From a bacterium (GTDB lineage: Bacteria; Patescibacteriota; Microgenomatia; JAADGY01): DNA of 11,156 nt. The stretch is taken from positions 1 through 11,156 of the forward strand of contig JAADGY010000014.1 in the NCBI GenBank assembly GCA_013152165.1, in the 5' to 3' direction. The notes beneath the pieces were generated by a model. The model made no database searches. It was given only the letters and a program-made list of their open reading frames with translations, and was not told the DNA's origin. Position numbers and translations under genes: made by a program. Position 1 is the first letter of the stretch, and every line of letters starts with the position of its first letter. This document shows, in pieces, positions 6,422 through 11,156 of the stretch.

Positions 6422-6964
6422 ATGATGATGCCCGAACCCGGCGAACATCAATACTTTATAGGCATAGGACTGCCGGCCAAGGAAAATAAATTTTTCTTAG
6501 CCCTAAAAACTCGTTTCCACCCCAAACACAAACTCACCAGTCCGCCCCATATTACCCTAAAGCCGCCCTTTTTATTTCCCAACCAACCACTGCTTCTTTC
6601 CAAGCTGGCTTCTTGGGCCAAAGATCAAGCTCCATTCACAGCTACTTTTAAAAAAGTCGGACTTTTCAAACAGCCCAAGTACGCCACTGTTTTTTTATCG
6701 CCCCAATCATCACAAACCTTTAAGCTCATGGAAAAGAGCCTGACTCAAAAAATTACCTGGCTGCCTAAATCCAAAAATTTTATTCCCCACCTAACCATCG
6801 CCAGCCGCATTCCATTAGACAAAGCTGGCCTTGTTAAAAGCCAAATTCGGGATATGCAGATTAAGCTGCAACTGCAGGTTAATCACATTACCCTGTTTCG
6901 CCGCCAGCCGCCCGGATCATGGGTTGCTTATAAAACCTTTGAATTTCAATCTGAAGTGTTATAA
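6422..6964 (+). CDS. LigT-like 2H phosphoesterase (2'-5' RNA ligase family)
   Basis: This 180-aa protein has the two H-x-T motifs that define the 2H superfamily: HIT at 43-45 (PPHITLKPPF) and HLT at 123-125 (FIPHLTIASR). The spacing of about 80 residues and total length are typical of LigT/ThpR, cytosolic enzymes acting on 2',3'-cyclic phosphates or 2'-5' linkages in RNA, including tRNA-derived ends. The start is the first of three ATG codons (6422), 3 nt after the previous stop, implying translational coupling. The stop codon lies inside the TATAAT of the tRNA-Gln promoter. The physiological substrate is unknown, and cyclic nucleotide phosphodiesterase activity is also possible. Confidence 0.85.
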   Translation: MMMPEPGEHQYFIGIGLPAKENKFFLALKTRFHPKHKLTSPPHITLKPPFLFPNQPLLLSKLASWAKDQAPFTATFKKVGLFKQPKYATVFLSPQSSQTFKLMEKSLTQKITWLPKSKNFIPHLTIASRIPLDKAGLVKSQIRDMQIKLQLQVNHITLFRRQPPGSWVAYKTFEFQSEVL

Positions 6965-6965
6965 T
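6938..6965 (+). promoter_or_regulatory. Promoter of tRNA-Gln, overlapping the LigT-like gene's end
   Basis: TTTGAA (6938-6943), a 16-bp spacer, then a perfect TATAAT (6960-6965) whose inner TAA is the stop codon of the upstream gene. The -10 box ends 12 bases before the mature tRNA 5' end, a normal distance for a tRNA promoter. Confidence 0.5.
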
Positions 6966-6977
6966 TTTAACTGACCC

Positions 6978-7048
6978 TGCCGGGTGGTGTAAGGGTAACA
7001 CGGGTGGTTCTGGACCACTTAATCGGGGTTCAAATCCCTGCCCGGCAA
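6978..7048 (+). tRNA. tRNA-Gln(CTG)
   Basis: The acceptor TGCCGGG (6978-6984) pairs with CCCGGCA (7041-7047). The D-stem is GTGT/ACAC. The anticodon stem GGTGG/CCACT (one G-T pair) encloses TTCTGGA with anticodon CTG at 7010-7012, reading CAG. The T-stem CGGGG/CCCTG (one G-T pair) encloses TTCAAAT. The U1-A72 pair, typical of tRNA-Gln, supports the identity. CCA is not encoded after discriminator A7048. Confidence 0.93.
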
Positions 7049-7127
7049 CAAATTAGCATATACCGGCAAACCCCTGCCTGGTTTCTGCTGGGTTTTGAAT
7101 TTATTTGGCAGATTTAAAAATATAAAA

Positions 7128-8594
7128 ATGATAAGACTCCCCCGCTTTTTTCCACAAAAACTTTTAGCTAAATACGCACCCTTATTACTGGCGAGCTTTT
7201 TGTTGGCTTTTACAGGCTTAAGGTTTAGCTTCTTTTTAGCCGGCTGGCTGCCGATGATATTTTTCATCTATTATTTCAGAAAATCCAACAAATGGCATCA
7301 GTATTTAACCATCATTCTTCTTTTGCTTATCCCCAAATTTATAGCTGTCCACGGCGGCTGGGACATGCCGATGTTCTTAGAATTATTCGGCGCCGTCTTT
7401 GCCATCACCCCTTTAACCGTAGCTCTTGTAGCCGACAAATATTTTTACCAAAAAACCAGCCCGCTTATCTCTTCGCTTGTTTTCCCGGCTGTGTATGTTG
7501 TCGTCGACTTTGTTCTGGGGCTGACCAAATTTGGCACGTTTTCTTCGATCGCCTTAACTCAGTTTGGCCTAAAGCCTCTAATACAAATCGCCGCCGTAAC
7601 CGGTTTCGAGGGTATTTCTTTTATCGTTTTCTGGTTCGCAAGCGCCGTAGCTGTTTTATGGCAGAATAACTTTAACTTAAGCAAGCAAAAACCATTAGCA
7701 ATCACGCTTTTGGCAACCATCACCGCCGCTTTCTTGCTCGGCGGCATTTATTTCACCTTGTCGATACCAACCGGCCCAACCGTTAAAATCGCCGGCATTA
7801 CCGTCAAGCACAAAAGCGACTACTGGGGCATCATCGACGCCAAGACGCCCAAGGATAAAGCCCAAAAGTATGCTGGTGAAATTCAAGATTTAAACAACCA
7901 GTTGTTCAAGTTAAGCCAAAGAGCCGCTGACTTTGGCGCCAAGATAATATTCTGGTCAGAGGCCAACGGCGTGGTTTTTCAAGAAAACAAACAAGAATTT
8001 ATTAAAACCGCCCAAGATTTTGCCAAGCGAAACCAAGTCTATTTTGCTCCGACGATACTGGTCTTGAAATATGGCACGTTTTCAGCCGAGAACAAGATCA
8101 TAATGATAGATCCAAACGGCCAGGTAGCCTATCAGTATGAAAAAACCATTTCTTGGTATCCTACAGAATCAGACGGCGTTATTCCCACCCTTGATACTCC
8201 CTATGGCAAGATAGCCAGCGTTATCTGTTTTGATGCTGACTTCCCCAGGTTCATCCGCCAAGCCAGCCGACAGAACATCGATATCCTGCTGCTTCCCAAA
8301 ATCGACGCCAAAGCCATCACTCCCGGCCATACTTACTCCGGCTTTTTCAGGGGCATTGAGGGCGGCTTTTCAACCGTGGCCCAGGTCAACAACGGCGTTT
8401 CCGCCGCCGCCGATTACAGGGGCAATGTCATTGCCTACCAAGATTTTTACACAACCAAAGACAAAATCATGGTTGCTGATGTGCCGATAAAGGGGGTCAA
8501 AACTTTATATCCTATTTTGGGCGATTGGTTTATTTACCTTAACGCCTTGTTTTTGATAGGGCTGGCAATCAAGGCCGCAAAAGCAAAAAAATAA
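7128..8594 (+). CDS. lnt: Apolipoprotein N-acyltransferase-like protein (membrane domain plus nitrilase fold)
   Basis: From the ATG at 7128 the product is 488 aa. The first roughly 215 residues hold about six hydrophobic helices, and a nitrilase-fold domain follows (about 220-455). It carries the three residues expected of Lnt: Glu278 (IIFWSEA), Lys339 (YEKTISWYPTE, the place of YxKxxLVPFGE in classical Lnt) and the nucleophile Cys367 (SVICFDADFP). A last hydrophobic helix lies near the C-terminus (about 463-480). Lnt adds a third acyl chain to lipoproteins at the membrane. The FGE motif and parts of the acceptor region diverge from proteobacterial Lnt, so a related amidase or acyltransferase is possible. 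An alternative TTG at 7095 adds 11 residues; it falls in a possible hairpin region and has no ribosome binding site, so ATG is preferred. Confidence 0.85.
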   Translation: MIRLPRFFPQKLLAKYAPLLLASFLLAFTGLRFSFFLAGWLPMIFFIYYFRKSNKWHQYLTIILLLLIPKFIAVHGGWDMPMFLELFGAVFAITPLTVALVADKYFYQKTSPLISSLVFPAVYVVVDFVLGLTKFGTFSSIALTQFGLKPLIQIAAVTGFEGISFIVFWFASAVAVLWQNNFNLSKQKPLAITLLATITAAFLLGGIYFTLSIPTGPTVKIAGITVKHKSDYWGIIDAKTPKDKAQKYAGEIQDLNNQLFKLSQRAADFGAKIIFWSEANGVVFQENKQEFIKTAQDFAKRNQVYFAPTILVLKYGTFSAENKIIMIDPNGQVAYQYEKTISWYPTESDGVIPTLDTPYGKIASVICFDADFPRFIRQASRQNIDILLLPKIDAKAITPGHTYSGFFRGIEGGFSTVAQVNNGVSAAADYRGNVIAYQDFYTTKDKIMVADVPIKGVKTLYPILGDWFIYLNALFLIGLAIKAAKAKK

Positions 8595-8615
8595 TTAATA
8601 AATTCTAAACCAATA

Positions 8616-8921
8616 ATGATTGATCTGAAAAAATTACAACAAGACATTTTAAACAATAAAATCGCCAAAGGCTTTAACACCACCGATGTTAACTTGGAAT
8701 TTGGTTTAACTTATGGGGAACTGGCCGAAGCCTTTGAAGCCTATCGAAAGAAACTGCCGAATCTAGGGGAAGAGCTGGCTGATGTTGTTATCTATGTTCT
8801 AGGCCTGGCCGCAATTCTTAATATAAACTTGGAAAAAGAAATCGTAAACAAGGTTAAAAAAAATAAGCGCCGCCGCTACCAAAAAATAAACGGCGTCAAC
8901 ATAAAAGCCAAAAAAGCCTAA
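8616..8921 (+). CDS. MazG-like nucleotide pyrophosphohydrolase
   Basis: This 101-aa all-alpha protein matches the MazG/dUTPase-like all-alpha NTP pyrophosphohydrolase pattern. The metal-binding ExxE is at Glu35/Glu38 (YGELAEAFEAY) and ExxD at Glu53/Asp56 (GEELADVVIYVLGLAA), followed by NINLEKEIVNKVKKNKRR, which is common in single-domain MazG proteins. These cytosolic enzymes hydrolyse (d)NTPs to monophosphate and pyrophosphate, often cleaning up damaged or excess nucleotides; the preferred nucleotide cannot be read from sequence. The C-terminus is a basic Lys-rich tail. It starts 21 nt after the lnt stop without a Shine-Dalgarno sequence, so it is probably the last gene of that transcript. 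Confidence 0.82.
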   Translation: MIDLKKLQQDILNNKIAKGFNTTDVNLEFGLTYGELAEAFEAYRKKLPNLGEELADVVIYVLGLAAILNINLEKEIVNKVKKNKRRRYQKINGVNIKAKKA

Positions 8922-8976
8922 AACTCCAAAATCAACTAAATATTATTAAAACTACCCCGATTAAGCTTGCTTCCTT

Positions 8977-8982
8977 TATAAT
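8977..8982 (+). promoter_or_regulatory. -10 box for tRNA-Cys transcript
   Basis: A perfect TATAAT lies 51 bases before the tRNA-Cys 5' end. No good -35 box stands at 16-18 bp. The predicted leader contains a small bulged hairpin (CTGATTTATT at 9000-9009 with AATAATCAG at 9017-9025) with no following T-run, of unknown meaning. Confidence 0.35.
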
Positions 8983-9033
8983 ATAGTGTAATCTTAAACC
9001 TGATTTATTGGAATTTAATAATCAGCACATTTT

Positions 9034-9104
9034 GGCCTGGTGACCGAGGAGCTAGGTAGCGGTCTGCAAAACCGTTTACGTGGGTGCAAATCCCGCCCAG
9101 GCCT
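9034..9104 (+). tRNA. tRNA-Cys(GCA)
   Basis: The acceptor GGCCTGG (9034-9040) pairs with CCAGGCC (9097-9103). The D-stem ACC/GGT (9043-9045, 9055-9057) is three pairs. The anticodon stem GCGGT/ACCGT (one G-T pair) encloses CTGCAAA with anticodon GCA at 9066-9068. The T-stem GTGGG/CCCGC encloses TGCAAAT. The T73 discriminator is the standard cysteine identity base. No CCA is encoded. The T-loop starts TGC rather than TTC, so position 55 is G instead of the near-universal U. Confidence 0.92.
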
Positions 9105-9128
9105 CTGATAAAACTCAACAGGGCAGTC

Positions 9129-9392
9129 CTAAGCTGCAAACATCAAGCCCGCGATAAGTATCATAATCACCGCTAAATCCCCCACCAAAACCCAGTTGGC
9201 TCTTAAATCATCTTTTAAAAGCCATTTGACAGCCCCGTAAACCGCCAAACCAAAAGTCATAGCCCCGATAAAAAAGATTAAAACCAAACCTCTGTTCACC
9301 AGCCAGCCCAAAATATTAATCTGATAAGGCAGTACCAGCCACAAGGCGCCCATTAAAACTGCCTTTGTTAAAAGGTTGATAGCTATTATCAT
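9129..9392 (-). CDS. Small hydrophobic membrane protein, unknown function
   Basis: This 87-aa protein has three predicted membrane helices, at about 6-24, 32-58 and 66-86, joined by a short polar stretch (KDDLRAN). I do not recognise a family and see no catalytic motif. It starts 16 nt after the htpX stop on the same strand, so it is probably the third gene of the lemA-htpX transcript and may be functionally tied to it. It ends 25 bp from the convergent tRNA-Cys. A holin-like role is conceivable from size and topology, but no lysis genes are nearby. Confidence 0.65.
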   Translation of the reverse strand: MIIAINLLTKAVLMGALWLVLPYQINILGWLVNRGLVLIFFIGAMTFGLAVYGAVKWLLKDDLRANWVLVGDLAVIMILIAGLMFAA

Positions 9393-9408
9393 TTTAAGAT
9401 TCTAATCT

Positions 9409-10311
9409 TTATTCCAACTCGCCTGCCATTTCCTGCAGAGCTTTGATTCTTTCTTCTACCGGAGGGTGGGTAGCAAACAACTTGACCAAAAAACTTTTAG
9501 TTGTTCCAAACGGCGAGGCGATAAAAAAATGGGCCGTATTCAAAGAAGCCTGCGGCACCCGCGGCATCTGGCTGATCTTTACCAAAGCCCCGATCAAAGC
9601 GTTTGGCTGTTTAGTTACCTTGACTGAGTAGGTATCAGCCAAAAGTTCTCGGCTTCTAGAAATAGCCAGCTGGATCAAGCGGGCCACCAAAGGAGCAAAG
9701 ATTATAAGAACCAGGCCGATTATCGTCATTATTCCGCCGCGGTTGCTGCCATTATCATCCCGGCCTCGGCCAAACATCATCCCCCGCCGGACCATGTCAA
9801 TAAAAATAGTTACCACCCCCACCGCAATCGACAAAAACGTCATTAACCGAATATCATAATTAGCGATATGGCCAAACTCGTGGGCAATCACCGCTTCCAG
9901 CTCACTTTTGTTCAGCCTGTCCACCAACCCAGCCGTTACTAAGACACTGGCATGTTTTGGATCCCGGCCGGTTGCCATAGCGTTTAAGCCGTTAGAGGGA
10001 ATGATATACACTTTCGGCATCGGCAAGCCGGTTGCTAAAGAAATATTTTCGACCGCTTGAACCAACTTTGGATACTCCCGCTTTTTTACCGGTTTAGCCC
10101 GCATGCTGGCAACCACCAGCCGGTCTCCCATGTAATAATTAATCAAACTGGAAAATGAAGCAATAACCACCGCCAGCATCAAGCTAAACTGATGGTAACC
10201 AAAAAACTGCAAAATCGCATACACCGTTCCAATTACAAAGACATTAAACAACACAATCACCAGCCAGCTTTTTCTTTTGTTGGCATCAAGTACCGAATAA
10301 ACGTCTTTCAT
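9409..10311 (-). CDS. htpX: HtpX-like M48 membrane zinc metalloprotease
   Basis: This 300-aa integral membrane protease degrades misfolded or damaged membrane proteins, with the active site facing the cytosol in the known family. Two N-terminal membrane helices lie at about 16-36 and 41-60. The zinc motif H144-E-F-G-H148 is in VIAHEFGHIANYD, and the third ligand is Glu222 in SRSRELLADTYSV. Two further hydrophobic segments are at about 155-172 and 193-215. The substrate-region motif NGLNAMATGRDP (107-118) and C-terminal THPPVEERI are also classical. Length matches HtpX (about 290 aa). It lies 21 nt after lemA, a pairing found in many bacteria. No Shine-Dalgarno sequence is visible, so translation may depend on lemA. 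Confidence 0.95.
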   Translation of the reverse strand: MKDVYSVLDANKRKSWLVIVLFNVFVIGTVYAILQFFGYHQFSLMLAVVIASFSSLINYYMGDRLVVASMRAKPVKKREYPKLVQAVENISLATGLPMPKVYIIPSNGLNAMATGRDPKHASVLVTAGLVDRLNKSELEAVIAHEFGHIANYDIRLMTFLSIAVGVVTIFIDMVRRGMMFGRGRDDNGSNRGGIMTIIGLVLIIFAPLVARLIQLAISRSRELLADTYSVKVTKQPNALIGALVKISQMPRVPQASLNTAHFFIASPFGTTKSFLVKLFATHPPVEERIKALQEMAGELE

Positions 10312-10332
10312 AAAAGGCCCGCTAAAACTTTT

Positions 10333-10911
10333 TTAAAGATTAACCTTTGGCGTTTTAGTTTCTGCCTGGCTGACTTTAAGATGAGCTCCGCTTTCAGCTG
10401 TTTTTAAGCCCTCGACCGGCTGGAAATTAAACAGCTTAGCCACAAACATCGTTGGGAAGGTTTTGATTTTGATATTGTAGTTGGCCGATAGATCAATCAA
10501 TAAGCGCCGGGCATACATAACTTTATCAGCCGTATCTCTTAGCTCATCCATCAACTTAGCCACCGTTTCATTAGCTTTTAACTCTGGATTGCTTTCCAGC
10601 AAAGCAAACATGGGCTGGAAAGCTTCTCCTAACTGCTCGGAGGCCTTGATTAAGTCCGGCAGTTTGTTTTTTTCCAAGGCTCTGGCCGCTACGTTCCTGG
10701 CCGCTGTTAGCTTGTCAAAAACTTCTTGTTCATGCTGCATGTAGCCTTTGGTTGCCTCGATCAGGTTAGGAATCAAACTGGCTTGCCTTTTTAATTGATT
10801 GCCGATCTCTTGTATCGAAGCTTTAATCCGAACCTTTAAAGCCACCAGCGAGTTATAGGTGATAATAAAATAAGCGATAACAAAAATGATAATGCCTGCT
10901 ATAACCAACAT
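10333..10911 (-). CDS. lemA: LemA family membrane protein
   Basis: This 192-aa protein has an N-terminal membrane anchor (about 2-19, LVIAGIIIFVIAYFIITY) followed by YNSLVALKVRIK and a long helical bundle with the family motifs LKRQASLIPNLIEATKGYMQHE, NPELKANE, ARRLLIDLSANYN and TFPTMFVAKLFNFQP. LemA proteins are short membrane-bound helical proteins, often next to htpX, with an unsettled biochemical role. The open frame could extend to 10989, but the ATG at 10911 is chosen: a perfect AAGGAGG (10917-10923, minus) lies 5 nt upstream, and the extra residues look unlike LemA. This is the only clear Shine-Dalgarno sequence noticed in the window. The C-terminal tail (after about 172) is polar and Lys-rich. 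Confidence 0.93.
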   Translation of the reverse strand: MLVIAGIIIFVIAYFIITYNSLVALKVRIKASIQEIGNQLKRQASLIPNLIEATKGYMQHEQEVFDKLTAARNVAARALEKNKLPDLIKASEQLGEAFQPMFALLESNPELKANETVAKLMDELRDTADKVMYARRLLIDLSANYNIKIKTFPTMFVAKLFNFQPVEGLKTAESGAHLKVSQAETKTPKVNL

Positions 10912-10916
10912 AATCG

Positions 10917-10923
10917 CCTCCTT
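10917..10923 (-). promoter_or_regulatory. Shine-Dalgarno sequence that sets the lemA start
   Basis: On the minus strand this reads AAGGAGG, a perfect anti-16S match, five bases before the ATG at 10911. It excludes the longer frame start at 10989. Confidence 0.8.
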
Positions 10924-10949
10924 AATATTTCTAATTTGTCTACATCTAA

Positions 10950-10958
10950 ATTCTAGCA
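10950..10958 (-). promoter_or_regulatory. Extended -10 promoter of the lemA-htpX transcript
   Basis: The minus strand reads TGCTAGAAT, an extended -10 element. The expected start is near 10943, giving a leader of about 30 nt carrying the Shine-Dalgarno sequence. No -35 box is clear. The palindrome at 11003-11036 lies about 45 bp upstream of it. Confidence 0.45.
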
Positions 10959-11002
10959 CAACCGCCGCCCAAACTTCACAAGCCACCAATCCTTAAACCA
11001 AC

Positions 11003-11036
11003 TTTTACTACCCCACTATATAGTAGTGTAGTAAAA
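11003..11036 (+). repeat. 34-bp near-perfect palindrome 1 with ACTATATAGT core
   Basis: Outer arms TTTTACTAC (11003-11011) and GTAGTAAAA (11028-11036) are exact inverted repeats around a perfect 10-bp palindrome ACTATATAGT (11015-11024). Only two of the 17 symmetric positions fail to pair. ACTA/TAGT half-sites recur at 8-base spacing on each side. It resembles a multi-subunit operator. A stable hairpin or terminator role is possible but there is no long T-run. Confidence 0.8.
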
Positions 11037-11049
11037 ATAAGGGATGGGA

Positions 11050-11074
11050 AAATAAAACTGCCAGCCTCCAGGCA
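11050..11074 (-). terminator. Weak candidate terminator between the palindromes
   Basis: On the minus strand, TGCC (11074-11071) and GGCA (11062-11059) can pair, followed by GTTTTATTTT. The stem is only four clean base pairs with an 8-base loop. It would serve a minus-strand gene entering from beyond the right edge, which cannot be seen. Confidence 0.25.
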
Positions 11075-11075
11075 A

Positions 11076-11109
11076 AAACACTACAGCACTATATAGTGGT
11101 GTAGTGTTT
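11076..11109 (+). repeat. 34-bp near-perfect palindrome 2, related to palindrome 1
   Basis: Outer arms AAACACTAC (11076-11084) and GTAGTGTTT (11101-11109) flank the same core ACTATATAGT (11088-11097). A single G-G position breaks perfect symmetry. The right part (11087-11106) matches 11014-11033 of palindrome 1 at 18 of 20 bases. CACTA half-sites occur four times in a two-fold symmetric array of 8-base period. T-rich sequence follows, so a hairpin terminator is an alternative reading. Confidence 0.8.
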
Positions 11110-11156
11110 GTTTTCCTTTTTTCTCCATTAAGTTTCCCCATTCACAAAAGCCAACC

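Noticed and set aside
7068..7095. Possible terminator hairpin after tRNA-Gln (AAACCC paired with GGGTTT)
   Set aside because: The stem has six pairs, a 16-base loop and only a four-T run; too weak to list. It is only a minor argument against the TTG start of lnt at 7095.
7019..7267. Minus-strand 82-codon frame
   Set aside because: It overlaps the tRNA-Gln 3' half and the lnt N-terminus in antisense, and has no supporting signal.
10912..10989. N-terminal extension of LemA by 26 residues
   Set aside because: The perfect Shine-Dalgarno sequence at 10917-10923 and the usual LemA beginning both place the start at 10911.
11003..11109. NrdR boxes or a CRISPR-like array
   Set aside because: The core is one base shorter per half than the NrdR consensus, and the 73-bp spacing does not match the usual close pair. 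Two copies with strong symmetry and a single spacer-like gap do not make a CRISPR array.

Overview
This looks like a chromosomal segment from a member of the candidate phyla radiation (Patescibacteria) or a similar small-genome bacterium. The reasons are inferential. Genes are short and tightly packed on both strands, and most starts lack a Shine-Dalgarno sequence. None of the three tRNAs encodes CCA. The mix of genes also fits: a membrane-anchored DsbA-like protein, a secreted Ser/Thr/Ala-rich protein paired with a DUF916-like protein, an Lnt-like nitrilase-fold protein, and LemA-HtpX. No prophage, insertion sequence, CRISPR array, toxin-antitoxin pair or restriction system was recognised, so this is mainly a housekeeping and cell-envelope region.

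Layout from left to right. The left edge carries the 5' part of an unrecognised minus-strand gene (1-357). Next come a DsbA-like thiol oxidoreductase and a SufS-type cysteine desulfurase, probably one minus-strand transcript (451-2640). A 315-bp gap follows with short tandem repeats and a decayed copy of the adjacent tRNA-Pro(CGG), each copy with its own TATAAT box. A minus-strand MscS channel (3069-4097) is divergent from a plus-strand block. That block runs: secreted surface protein, DUF916-like membrane-anchored partner, LigT-like 2H phosphoesterase, tRNA-Gln(CTG), Lnt-like N-acyltransferase, MazG-like pyrophosphohydrolase and tRNA-Cys(GCA). A minus-strand lemA-htpX-small membrane protein cluster (9129-10911) closes the coding part. 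The right end (11003-11109) holds two related 34-bp near-perfect palindromes whose centres are 73 bp apart.

How the genes may work together: several products act at or outside the membrane. The DsbA-like enzyme could oxidise exported proteins, and the secreted 402-aa protein has exactly two cysteines after its signal peptide. The DUF916-like protein is a plausible membrane anchor for that secreted protein. HtpX-LemA would cover membrane-protein quality control and MscS osmotic release. The strongest unexplained signals are the twin palindromes, the tRNA-Pro duplicate with a rebuilt anticodon-arm hairpin, the surface-protein pair, and promoters placed only a few bases before start codons (possible leaderless mRNAs).
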